Assembly: GCA_937887565.1 (NCBI GenBank)
Contig: CALABS010000010.1
Span: forward strand, 62,001 to 126,000
From: an uncultured Rhodospirillaceae bacterium
GTDB lineage: Bacteria > Pseudomonadota > Alphaproteobacteria > Rhodospirillales > Magnetospirillaceae
Length of the DNA stretch: 64,000 nucleotides
Direction of reading: 5' to 3'
Shown here: positions 53,504 through 61,770 of the stretch, piece after piece
Layout: each line of letters starts with the position of its first letter
Numbering within the stretch: the first letter of the stretch is position 1
The notes under the pieces: generated by a model
Told to the model about the DNA's origin: nothing
Seen by the model: only the letters and a program-made list of their open reading frames with translations
Database searches by the model: none
Position numbers and translations under genes: made by a program

Positions 53504-53522
53504 GGTTCAGGCCCCCTGAACC
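53504..53522 (+). terminator. Hairpin after napC
   Basis: A perfect stem GGTTCAGG/CCTGAACC with a 3-nt loop starts 19 bp after the napC stop. No T-tract follows directly; the strong terminator lies at 53589. Confidence 0.45.
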
Positions 53523-53524
53523 GT

Positions 53525-53557
53525 CGGTCTGGTGAATCGGCCCACAAAATCAGTGCA
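53525..53557. repeat. 33-bp dispersed repeat, copy 2
   Basis: This stretch matches 15340-15372 at 30 of 33 positions and has the same AAATCAGTGCA end. The hairpin arm seen at copy 1 is not preserved here. It lies between two hairpins at the end of the nap operon. Confidence 0.65.
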
Positions 53558-53588
53558 CCAGCCGATCCCGTCTCCAAGCGGATGACTT

Positions 53589-53623
53589 GGGCCTTCCGGG
53601 CGACCGGAAGGCCCGTCTTTTTT
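53589..53623 (+). terminator. Rho-independent terminator of the nap operon
   Basis: A stem GGGCCTTCCG/CGGAAGGCCC with a short loop is followed by GTCTTTTTTC. It ends 6 bp before the stop of the convergent regulator gene and may serve both strands. Confidence 0.85.
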
Positions 53624-53628
53624 CGGCG

Positions 53629-54699
<1,071 letters not shown>

Positions 54700-55097
54700 G
54701 GTCAGTCCATCGTCATTTTTATTTCGTAAATACACAGCCGGTTCTCTCGTTGTGTATCATGGATGGCCGGAGTGTTGCAGACGCGACATCGGAAATCACA
54801 CCATCTTTCGGGGTGCTTCTAGGCGCTTCCGGAGCCTCGTCGGCCAGGACGTGCCTGTTTCCTCGGTCGCGAATATCCATGCGGTGGTCCAGGCGACACC
54901 TGCTCCTCGGATGGGGTGAGATAAAAGGGGGCGCCTCATCCACACGGATTCGCATCGGCCATAGTGTTCGGCGGTATTAGTGACCTCGGCCCTATATGGC
55001 CTAAGAGAAAAACAAAGGTCGAGGAGGAACGGATACAGTCGGCGCGTCAAGGGCGCGTGTCCGCCCGGCATGGACAGGCAGTCGAGGTGAACCCGTC
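54700..55097. other. Regulatory region between the sigma-54 activator and the outer-membrane protein gene
   Basis: This 398-bp region holds an inverted repeat ATACACA (54730-54736) / TGTGTAT (54751-54757) and the -24/-12 promoter just after it. The rest would be a leader of about 300 nt. A GAGGAGGAA sequence at 55021 is not followed by a convincing gene. Small open frames here have no recognisable features. Confidence 0.5.
54764..54779 (+). promoter_or_regulatory. Probable sigma-54 promoter for the outer-membrane protein gene
   Basis: TGGCCGGAGTGTTGCA keeps GG at -24 and GC at -12 with the required 10-nt spacing (GG 54765-54766, GC 54777-54778). It points toward the gene at 55098 and lies next to the sigma-54 activator gene. 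Confidence 0.65.
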
Positions 55098-56375
55098 ATG
55101 AAGCGTTCGAAACTGATGGCAGCCACCGCCTGGGCGGCGTTCGTCGCCCTCGGGGCGGGGGAGGCGGCCGAGGCCGCACTTCCGGCGGACCACGCCCAAG
55201 CGGTGTTGCGCGTGCGCCAGCATATCCAGGCATTGAAGCAAGGCAGGGTCGAGGCCGCCGCCGCCCCGCCCGTCGCCATGGACATTCCCGCCCGCCGGGA
55301 GTCCCCGTGGTGGGAGGCCAGGGCGGTGCCGGTCCAATACGACGCGGTCCCGGAATACCAGTATCAGCCCTTCGATCCGGGTCCGCCGCGGCCACGGCGG
55401 GTGCAGGTGGCGGAGCCCCAGCAGGACGCCGCCGTCCCGGCGGATTCGGCGGCCGTGCCGCCCGACGCGGCGCCGGGGGGGGTGTTGACCCGCCAGGGGA
55501 CGCTGGTCATCGAGCCGTCGGTCGAATACACCCATACCGACATCAACCGGTTCGTGGTCGGCGGCGTCGCCATCCTCGACACGGTGCTGGTGGGATCCAT
55601 CGAGGCCTCGCAGGCCGATCGCGACAGCATCACCGCCACGCTGGGCCTGCGCTACGGCGTCACCGACCGCATCGAGGCGGAAGTGCGGATCCCCTACATG
55701 TACCGCAACGACGCCATCACCAACTCGGTCATCAGCACCAACCAGGTGGCGGCCACCACCGACCTGGACAGCAACGGCCTGGGCGACATCGAGGGCGCGC
55801 TGCACTGGCAGATGAACGACGGCGGCGGCTCGTGGCCGTTCCTGGTCGCCAATCTTCGCGTCAAGAGCACCACCGGCAAGGGCCCTTTCGACGTCGACCG
55901 CGACGCCGGCGGCATCGAGCAGGAACTGGCCACCGGCTCGGGGTTCTGGGGCGTCGAGCCGTCGCTGACGGTGATCGCCCCGTCGGATCCGGCGGTGTTC
56001 TACGCCAATGTGGGCTATCTGTGGAACGCCGAGCGCGACATCGACAAGACGGTGGCCAACAACCGCCTCGTCCGCTCGGTCGATCCCGGCGACGCCATCC
56101 GCGTCGGCTTCGGCATGGGGCTGGCCCTGAACGAGAAGGTGTCGTTCTCGGTCGGCTATCAGCACGACTGGATCATGCAGACCCAGACCGAGTTCGCCGA
56201 CGCCACCTTCGAATCGGAGTCGCTGTCGGTCGGCTCGCTGACCCTCGGCGCCAACTGGCAGATGTCGGACAGCACCGCCCTCAATGTCAGCGTCGGGATC
56301 GGCGTCACCGAGGACGCCCCCGACGTCCGCCTGATGGCGCGCATGCCCATCGCGCTCGACCTGTTCGGGAAGTAG
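55098..56375 (+). CDS. Outer-membrane beta-barrel protein, possible FapF-like exporter
   Basis: A 425-residue exported protein. A Sec signal (MKRSKLMAATAWAAFVALGAGEAAEA) is followed by a short helical segment (LPADHAQAVLRVRQHIQALKQ), a Pro-rich linker (residues 92-128) and a beta-barrel (about 130-425) of alternating strands such as TLVIEPSVEYTHTDINRF, DSITATLGLRYGVTDRIEAE and VSFSVGYQHDWIMQ. The layout of helix, linker and barrel is that of FapF-type amyloid exporters and of MetA-type transporters. Context with a C39 peptidase and secreted Gly-rich proteins favours export of those proteins. The ligand is unknown. ATG 55098 follows GAGGTGAA. Confidence 0.75.
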   Translation: MKRSKLMAATAWAAFVALGAGEAAEAALPADHAQAVLRVRQHIQALKQGRVEAAAAPPVAMDIPARRESPWWEARAVPVQYDAVPEYQYQPFDPGPPRPRRVQVAEPQQDAAVPADSAAVPPDAAPGGVLTRQGTLVIEPSVEYTHTDINRFVVGGVAILDTVLVGSIEASQADRDSITATLGLRYGVTDRIEAEVRIPYMYRNDAITNSVISTNQVAATTDLDSNGLGDIEGALHWQMNDGGGSWPFLVANLRVKSTTGKGPFDVDRDAGGIEQELATGSGFWGVEPSLTVIAPSDPAVFYANVGYLWNAERDIDKTVANNRLVRSVDPGDAIRVGFGMGLALNEKVSFSVGYQHDWIMQTQTEFADATFESESLSVGSLTLGANWQMSDSTALNVSVGIGVTEDAPDVRLMARMPIALDLFGK

Positions 56376-56385
56376 GCGGCGATCA

Positions 56386-56505
56386 CCCTCCCCCGGCTTG
56401 GCCGGGGGAGGGAAGGGGTGGGGGCGTGGCCGCCACCAGTCACGACGTCATCCGGAAAAAAGCCCCCCTCCCAATCCTCCCCCGCGCGGTGCGCGGGGGA
56501 AGGGG
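56386..56505. repeat. Dispersed palindromic intergenic repeat, copy 2
   Basis: This is the second copy of the element at 7951-8064: hairpin 1 at 56386-56412 (CCCTCCCCC/GGGGGAGGG), a GGGGTGGGGGC tract, then a CCCCCCTCCC tract and hairpin 2 at 56476-56505. It lies between two convergent genes and may terminate both. Confidence 0.75.
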
Positions 56506-56507
56506 CG

Positions 56508-57056
56508 TCAGAACCGTCCCAGCCCCACGAATGCCGATTCCAGGCCCAGCCGCGAGACGTGGCTGTGGGCGAAATACGTCTGGGCGGTCTGGGTGAAGCC
56601 CGGCATGGTCACGTTGACCTGGGTCTGGTGCGAGATGCTGACGGCGTCGGCACTGTTGGCGATCACCGCCTGGACGTGGCCGTCGATGACCTGATGCAGG
56701 ATCGACGTGCCGCCGTCGGCCAAGGTCATGGACACCCCGTCGCCGTCGCCGATCATGGCGGCCTGCGATCCGACGGCCTGGGTGCTGGCGCCGGCCAGGC
56801 CGCCGGCGTCGTCCACGGTCAGGGTGGTCCTGAGGCCGTTGGCCTCCAGCGCCCCCTGGACCGTGGTCTGGATGATCACCGCGAAGTTCACCGGGATGCC
56901 GTTGACCATCATGCCGCCGCGCATGTCGCCCAGTTCGGCGCGGGCCACGGTTTCCAATCCGGTGAAGGGATCGTCGAGCGCCCTGGCGGCCGCGACCCCG
57001 GGCATGGCGAAGGCCGCCACCAGGGCGGCCGGCAAGGCGAAGCGGGTCCTGTTCAT
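56508..57056 (-). CDS. Secreted protein with double-glycine site, B
   Basis: A 182-residue protein. A Sec signal (MNRTRFALPAALVAAFAMPGVAAA) is followed by RAELGDMRGG, with E41-L42 and G47-G48 spaced as in C39 double-glycine leaders (EL at -8/-7, hydrophobic M at -4, GG at -2/-1). The remainder is Gly/Thr/Val-rich, predicted beta, with GGMMVNGIPVNFAVIIQTTV. Residues 127-150 (HVQAVIANSADAVSISHQTQ then VNVT) align with the C-terminal motif of the two other secreted proteins of the locus. The adjacent C39 peptidase gene is the obvious processing enzyme. It is probably a fibre or surface subunit. Confidence 0.75.
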   Translation of the reverse strand: MNRTRFALPAALVAAFAMPGVAAARALDDPFTGLETVARAELGDMRGGMMVNGIPVNFAVIIQTTVQGALEANGLRTTLTVDDAGGLAGASTQAVGSQAAMIGDGDGVSMTLADGGTSILHQVIDGHVQAVIANSADAVSISHQTQVNVTMPGFTQTAQTYFAHSHVSRLGLESAFVGLGRF

Positions 57057-57095
57057 CCTCATACTCCCCGTCGTTCCGTGGGTGATGGTCCGCTA

Positions 57096-57147
57096 GTGGT
57101 GAGACTCTGACGGATGGCTCCCATGCCATCCGTCATATTCTCACCAC
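57096..57147. terminator. Two-tier inverted repeat after the C39 peptidase gene
   Basis: An outer stem GTGGTGAGA/TCTCACCAC encloses an inner stem GACGGATGG/CCATCCGTC, both perfect 9-bp pairings. It lies between the C39 gene and the secreted protein B gene on the minus strand. No long T-run follows, so it may be an attenuator, a processing site or a protein-binding site. Confidence 0.6.
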
Positions 57148-57211
57148 AATTCAATAGGTTGGCGGGCCTCCTGATCCAGGCGCTTGGGACCCAGGCGTCT
57201 GGGGAGGACCA

Positions 57212-57898
57212 CTAGAACTCGAAGAGACCGGGCAGGGCGACCGAGAAGGTCGACAAGCCCCGGCGGTTCAACGCGGTGCCGAACGGTGCCTTGCGCTGGA
57301 CCGCCCATTCGGCGTCGGCGTTGAAGCCGGCGCGGCCGGCCGCGATGTCGTCGCGGATGACGAACATCACCTTCTGCCACATGGCCTCGAATTCCGCCCT
57401 GGGGATGGCCTTCAGGCCCAGGGCGGGATCGCCGACCAGCACGTCGCCGCCGCGCACGCCCTTGACCACCACGAAGTGGTTGTAGCCCCTGGTGTTGATC
57501 AGGGTGATGGCGGGAATTCCGACCTCGACCAGCTTGTCCAGCGTGACCCTGAAGCCGTCGGAGCGCAGGTCCAGCGTGGCGAGGAAGCGCTGCATGTCGG
57601 CCAGCGAGAAGCCGTAGCGGCGGATGGCCGCCTGGTCGCCGGCGTCGTACATGGCCCGGAACGCCTGCTCTTCCGAAACGGGGCGTCCGTAGTGGTGGGT
57701 GAGGAGGGTCGCGACCGCCGCCGATCCGCAGGAGAAATCGTGCTCCTGGCGGACCACGCTCTGGAACCGCGCCTCCTTGAGGCTGGTGACGGCCATGGTC
57801 AGCGAACCGCCCGGAATCGGCAGGCGGGTCTCGGCCGCCATGGCCGCCCCCCCCCAAACCAGAAAGGCGGCCATGGCCGCCGCCGAAAGCCTGTTCAT
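57212..57898 (-). CDS. Periplasmic C39-family peptidase (FapD-like)
   Basis: A 228-residue cysteine peptidase with its own Sec signal (MNRLSAAAMAAFLVWGGAAMA), so it works in the periplasm and not as the N-terminal domain of an ABC exporter. The papain-like catalytic set is complete: oxyanion Q51, C57 in HDFSCGSAAVATLL, H141 in RGYNHFVVVKG and D157 in LVGDPALG. This family includes FapD of the functional-amyloid system. Two neighbouring secreted proteins carry C39-type double-glycine sites and are likely substrates. ATG 57898 follows GGAGGA. It lies 23 bp after the small secreted protein A gene. Confidence 0.9.
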   Translation of the reverse strand: MNRLSAAAMAAFLVWGGAAMAAETRLPIPGGSLTMAVTSLKEARFQSVVRQEHDFSCGSAAVATLLTHHYGRPVSEEQAFRAMYDAGDQAAIRRYGFSLADMQRFLATLDLRSDGFRVTLDKLVEVGIPAITLINTRGYNHFVVVKGVRGGDVLVGDPALGLKAIPRAEFEAMWQKVMFVIRDDIAAGRAGFNADAEWAVQRKAPFGTALNRRGLSTFSVALPGLFEF

Positions 57899-57921
57899 GC
57901 TTGTCCTCCGCTTCCGTGGCG

Positions 57922-58269
57922 TCACTGCAGGAAGACGTTGACGCTGGTGGCGTTGTTCATGTTCACCAGATCGCCGGTGTTCTGCATCACGGCGGTGATG
58001 CCCCGGTTGCCGGCGACGGTCGCCTCGCTGATGGTGCCGCTGAGCTTGGCGGCGTTGGCGCCGATGCTGATGTTGCCGGTGTTGCTGCCGCTCTGGCTGG
58101 TCTCATTGGTCTGCAGCACGCTGCCGTTGATCTCGGTGGCGGTCTCGGTGCCGCCGCGGTGGCCGTCCAGCTCCGACGCCGCCATGACCTCGCCGAGGCC
58201 CAGTTCCTCCTCGGCGGCGGCCGGGCCGGCGAGCGCCAGCCCGATGGCAAGAACGAGTGATGCGCGCAT
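57922..58269 (-). CDS. Small secreted protein with double-glycine site, A
   Basis: A 115-residue protein with a Sec signal (MRASLVLAIGLALAGPAAAEE), then ASELDGHRGG with E33-L34 and G39-G40 at the C39 leader spacing. The mature part is Asn/Thr/Ser/Gly-rich (ETSQSGSNTGNISIGANAA) and ends in GITAVMQNTGDLVNMNNATS then VNVFLQ. GIT-x-V-x-QNTG (90-99) is shared with the large Gly-rich protein. The composition fits an amyloid-like or fibre subunit. ATG 58269 follows AAGGAG by 10 bp. No known family was recognised. Confidence 0.75.
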   Translation of the reverse strand: MRASLVLAIGLALAGPAAAEEELGLGEVMAASELDGHRGGTETATEINGSVLQTNETSQSGSNTGNISIGANAAKLSGTISEATVAGNRGITAVMQNTGDLVNMNNATSVNVFLQ

Positions 58270-58298
58270 GGGAAGAGTCTCCTTCCTGGCGAAAAGGA

Positions 58299-58324
58299 GG
58301 CCGGCGGGGAATTCCCCGCCGGCC
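58299..58324 (-). terminator. 26-bp perfect palindrome between Gly-rich and protein A genes (attenuator-like)
   Basis: A perfect palindrome with a 13-bp half-site (GGCCGGCGGGGAA) lies just after the stop of the Gly-rich protein gene. On the minus strand it is followed by CCTCCTTTTCG. It may terminate part of transcription and so keep the first gene more highly expressed than the rest. Confidence 0.6.
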
Positions 58325-58331
58325 CAAGGCG

Positions 58332-59885
58332 TCAGAAGGTGGTGTGGGCGTTGATGCTGAACGAGGTGAACTGGTTGCCCGAAAGGCCGGTGTTCTGGGC
58401 CACCGAGGTGATCCCCGAGACGGTGCCCAGGCTGATGGCGCCGATGGAGCCGGTGCTGAAGGTCACCGCCACCTCGCCGCCGTTGGCGCCCGAGGTCGCC
58501 CCGGTGGCCGCGTTGACGGTCTGCTCGGCCGACGCCATCTGGGCGTTGTCGCCGCCCCGGGCCATCTGCTTGACCATGGCGTCGCCACCCTCGGCACCGT
58601 TGCCGCCGGCGGCCATGGCTTCGCCGTCCTGCTTCATCATGTTGCCGGTCTTGCTGTCGATCGGCCCGGCGGCGCCGCCGGCGGCATTGGCGTCGGAGTC
58701 GACGTCGGTGTCGGCGTTGGACTTGCCCCAGGCGCCCGCCTCGGAGGTCGAGGCGACGTCCTGCATGGTGCCCGCCTCGCCCCCGGCATCGGCCTGGTTG
58801 CTGGACGGGCTGGACTCGTCATCGCCCCAGCCCCAGCCGTGGGAGTTGGCATAGCCCATGCCCGGGGCGCCGCCCTCGGCGTCGGCGTCGACATCGTTGT
58901 TGGACTTGCCGTATGCCTTGGAATAGGACCCCGACGCCGACTTGGCGCCGGCCGCCGAATACGAGCCGCCATAGGCCTTGCTGTAGGAGGTGCCGTCGCC
59001 GCCGTCGGTGTCGTTCTCGGACTTGGTCGCCTGCAGGCCGAGATTGGCGTTGACCGCGATCCCGTCGGCGCCGCTGCCGCCGGCGCCGCCGGCGGTGTTG
59101 CCGGCCATGTTCCCGGCGTCGCCGGCATTGCCCTCGGTCTCGGCCTCGTTCTCGAGACCCAGCGAGATGCCGCCGCCGGTCAGGGTGCCGCCGGTGGCGT
59201 CGCCGCTCGACAGGGTGATCGGACCCAGGGTGTTGGTGGCGCTCATGTCGGTGGCGTTGGTCATCGCCACGTTGAAGGAATTGAGGTTGACGTTGTCGCC
59301 CAGGATGGCGGTACCGTCGATGTCGGCCGCCGCCCGCGACCGGAAGACGGCCTGGGCCGAATCCTCGGTGCCGGTCTGGACCGGCGACTGCACGGCGTTG
59401 CCGTCGCCCTCGATGGCGTTGCCGCCGTCGCCGCCGTCACCCTGGCCGGGGCCGGCCGCGCCGCCGCCGCCGTTGCCCGGCGACGGCATGTCGACGTCGA
59501 CGGACAGGGTGATGTCGGGCAGCTCGACATACTGGGTCTGGCTGCCGGACAGGTACTGCTCCTGGCCCTGGTCCTGGTCGGCACCGACATAGGCGTCGCC
59601 GCCGTCGCCGCCCTGGCCATAGGCCTTGGCGTAGCCGCCGTCACCGCCGCCGCTGCTCGGCCCGTAATGGCTGGAGTAGGAGCCGCCGGCATCGCCGCCC
59701 GATCCCTTGGCCATGGCCGAGCCGGCGTCGCCGGCGTCGGCCTTGGCGTGGAGGCCCTGCAGCTGCCCCTGGTTGTTCACGATGTGGAACCCCTGTTCCT
59801 GGCCGATGATGCCCTGGGCATTGGCGGCAGCCGCCGCGACGCTCAGGGACAAGGCGGACACGCCCATCAACAAAGCCTTCTTCAT
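58332..59885 (-). CDS. Large Gly/Asp/Ser/Asn-rich secreted protein, candidate fibre or matrix subunit
   Basis: A 517-residue acidic protein with a Sec signal (MKKALLMGVSALSLSVAAAAANA). It has low-complexity segments rich in G, D, S, A and N, and three YxKAYG motifs (Y85, Y301, Y321) within SYSKAYG-type repeats. There is almost no Cys, and aromatic residues are concentrated in the repeats. The C-terminus holds GITSVAQNTGLSGNQFTSFS (491-510), shared with protein A. No EL-x4-GG site is seen in this protein. ATG 59885 is preceded by a very strong AGGAGG, and a sigma-54 promoter lies upstream. Not recognised; probably an extracellular fibre or matrix component. Confidence 0.8.
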   Translation of the reverse strand: MKKALLMGVSALSLSVAAAAANAQGIIGQEQGFHIVNNQGQLQGLHAKADAGDAGSAMAKGSGGDAGGSYSSHYGPSSGGGDGGYAKAYGQGGDGGDAYVGADQDQGQEQYLSGSQTQYVELPDITLSVDVDMPSPGNGGGGAAGPGQGDGGDGGNAIEGDGNAVQSPVQTGTEDSAQAVFRSRAAADIDGTAILGDNVNLNSFNVAMTNATDMSATNTLGPITLSSGDATGGTLTGGGISLGLENEAETEGNAGDAGNMAGNTAGGAGGSGADGIAVNANLGLQATKSENDTDGGDGTSYSKAYGGSYSAAGAKSASGSYSKAYGKSNNDVDADAEGGAPGMGYANSHGWGWGDDESSPSSNQADAGGEAGTMQDVASTSEAGAWGKSNADTDVDSDANAAGGAAGPIDSKTGNMMKQDGEAMAAGGNGAEGGDAMVKQMARGGDNAQMASAEQTVNAATGATSGANGGEVAVTFSTGSIGAISLGTVSGITSVAQNTGLSGNQFTSFSINAHTTF

Positions 59886-59937
59886 TTCGCCTCCTGTTGG
59901 CATTGCCTAGACGAAGTCGACGTTCGCTGGGCCCTTA

Positions 59938-59957
59938 GGCCGGCTCGAATGCCGGCC
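59938..59957 (-). other. Hairpin in the leader of the Gly-rich protein gene
   Basis: A perfect 7-bp stem (GGCCGGC/GCCGGCC) with a 6-nt loop lies close to the expected 5' end of the transcript from the -24/-12 promoter. Such a hairpin could stabilise the mRNA. Confidence 0.45.
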
Positions 59958-59974
59958 GCGGGCGTCGTCACCAA

Positions 59975-59990
59975 GGCAAGGCCCGTGCCA
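59975..59990 (-). promoter_or_regulatory. Consensus sigma-54 promoter of the secreted-protein operon
   Basis: On the minus strand TGGCACGGGCCTTGCC matches the -24/-12 consensus TGGCACG-N4-TTGC exactly, with the right GG-N10-GC spacing. It lies about 90 bp before the start of the Gly-rich protein gene. The sigma-54 activator at 53629 is the likely partner. Confidence 0.85.
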
Positions 59991-60106
59991 GCCGTGACAA
60001 CGTATGGCAAGGCGTTGATATGGAAAGGGAAAGCCGCCAACGACGGGGCGTCGCCGGGGGGCGTGGCTGTAAACCGGCTGAGACGGGGTGTTCACCGCCG
60101 AGACGG

Positions 60107-61594
60107 TCAGGCGGTCCAGCGGATGCCGAAGCCGGCCAGGGTCTTGGCCAGCAACGTCACCTTGCGCTCCTTGTCCTCGCCGCTCAGGGCGCCCAGGTAG
60201 TCGGCGGTGAACAGGGGGGTCTGGAGGTAGGCGGTGATCACCCGCCGGACGGCATCGAGGTTGGGGCCGTCGATGAAGGTGCCCTTGCGGCACAGATCCA
60301 CCAGGGTTAGCACCTTCTGGGCGGGACCGCCGGCTTTCTTGTCCACCTGCTCGAACAGCCGCGACCGCTTCATCAGCTCGGCCTGGGCGGCCTCGACCTT
60401 GGCGGCGTATTCGGCCTTTTCATCGTCGCTCAGCCAACTCGAGCGCAGGGCCCGATGGACCGTGGTCAGCGTCTGAAGCTTGGGAACCGGCGCGTCCTGG
60501 CCGCCGATGACGCGGACGATGAAGTCGTTATCGCCGAAATAGTGGCCGATGAAGGGCTTGAGCGTGGCCCGGTTGCCGGGGCCGACGGCGATGCCCGCCA
60601 GCACCAGCAGGAAGGCGACGCGGTCGGCCAGCACCTTGCGCTCGCGCAGCAGATCGGTGACGGTCTCGGTGTTGATGTGCCGGGCCTGGCGCTTCTCCAG
60701 CATCGCCAGGGCCTTGGCGCCGCCCAGGAGGCCGGATCCCAGCCACATGCGGCGGAACATCTCGAAGACCGCCTGGATCTCCAGTTCCGGCTCGGCCGAG
60801 CGCAGCGGCATCTTGCCGGCCAAAGCCCGCATCAGGGCGAATTCGACGGCGGCCTTCAGACGGGGGGCGTCGTCGCGGGCGATCAGCGCCGAGATGTCGG
60901 CGACGGCGTCGTCGGCGGTGTCGCGCGGCTCCCAGGCTCCCTTCCACAGGGCGACGAGATCGTCGCAACGGTCCTCGAGTCGCTCGGACAGGCCCATCAG
61001 TTGGTCGAGGGCTGGTTCGCTCCGCAGGCATTCGGCCAGCACCGCCTCGACCAGCGGAAAATCAGCGGTTCCCTCGACCGCCGCCAGGAGCCGGACCAGC
61101 ACCTGCACCTTTTCACGCCACACCTTGTATTGGAACAGGTGCTCGGTGAGGATTCTGCTGACAAGGTAGTCGCGGTCCGCCCCGATCTCGGCCAGGCCGG
61201 CCAGGGTCCGGGCGAAGGTTTTGACGGTGATGGTGGGGACTGGGCGTTCCTTCTCGTCATCCCAGACCTTCTTGGATGCTTCCGCGATCAGCGCATGCAG
61301 CTCCTTCACCCGCTTCGATCCGGCCATGCTCTTGTGGCGGGCCTGGAGCGTGGCGATCTTGTCGACCGCGTTCATCAAGGTGCGGCCGGCGTCGTGGAGA
61401 CGCCTTTGGTACTTGGCCGAATGCAGCAGCTCGGTCGGCGTGATGATCAGTCCGTCGAGGAAGCCGGCGAGATAACGGCCCACCAGGTCGCGGGCGGCCG
61501 GCCGGAAGAAATCCGCCACGTCCACGCAAAACGAGTCGGCGAGCAGGGTGTCGGCGCCCGACTCGCCCTCTTCCTTCGAAATCCTGCCGTTCAT
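60107..61594 (-). CDS. Hypothetical protein, mostly helical
   Basis: A 495-residue cytoplasmic protein, not recognised. It is predicted almost all helical, with many charged residues. Notable segments are SFCVDVADFFRPAARDLVG, LITPTELLHSAKYQRRL-like, RRLHDAGRTLMNAVDKIATL and LVDLCRKGTFIDGPNLDAVR. There is no signal peptide, membrane segment or nucleotide-binding motif. The start MNGRISKEEGESG at 61594 was chosen because the frame upstream looks non-coding. It lies upstream of the sigma-54 promoter, so it is not obviously part of the secreted-protein operon. Confidence 0.7.
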   Translation of the reverse strand: MNGRISKEEGESGADTLLADSFCVDVADFFRPAARDLVGRYLAGFLDGLIITPTELLHSAKYQRRLHDAGRTLMNAVDKIATLQARHKSMAGSKRVKELHALIAEASKKVWDDEKERPVPTITVKTFARTLAGLAEIGADRDYLVSRILTEHLFQYKVWREKVQVLVRLLAAVEGTADFPLVEAVLAECLRSEPALDQLMGLSERLEDRCDDLVALWKGAWEPRDTADDAVADISALIARDDAPRLKAAVEFALMRALAGKMPLRSAEPELEIQAVFEMFRRMWLGSGLLGGAKALAMLEKRQARHINTETVTDLLRERKVLADRVAFLLVLAGIAVGPGNRATLKPFIGHYFGDNDFIVRVIGGQDAPVPKLQTLTTVHRALRSSWLSDDEKAEYAAKVEAAQAELMKRSRLFEQVDKKAGGPAQKVLTLVDLCRKGTFIDGPNLDAVRRVITAYLQTPLFTADYLGALSGEDKERKVTLLAKTLAGFGIRWTA

Positions 61595-61770
61595 TGCCCC
61601 GCCTGCCCCAATCGCCGCTACTGCGCACATTGCCCCGACCGGATTATAGCCATGGCGCGCAGCGGTGGAAGCCCCCTCATCGAAAACGCTTGACTCCGGG
61701 GGCGGGGTGAAAATCATGGAGAGTTCAAATATACGCCCCGTCAGAGGGCGATCCAGGGAGGAGGTTCAAG

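Noticed and set aside
54780..55097. Small open frames and a GAGGAGGAA motif at 55021 in the barrel gene leader
   Set aside because: No start codon at the right distance and no protein-like sequence; treated as untranslated leader.
60061..60100. A CCGG-N6-CG-N2-GTGT pattern upstream of the 59990 promoter that resembles the region at 54738-54755
   Set aside because: Few bases match, and the distance from the promoter differs greatly between the two places, so it is not convincing as a shared activator site.
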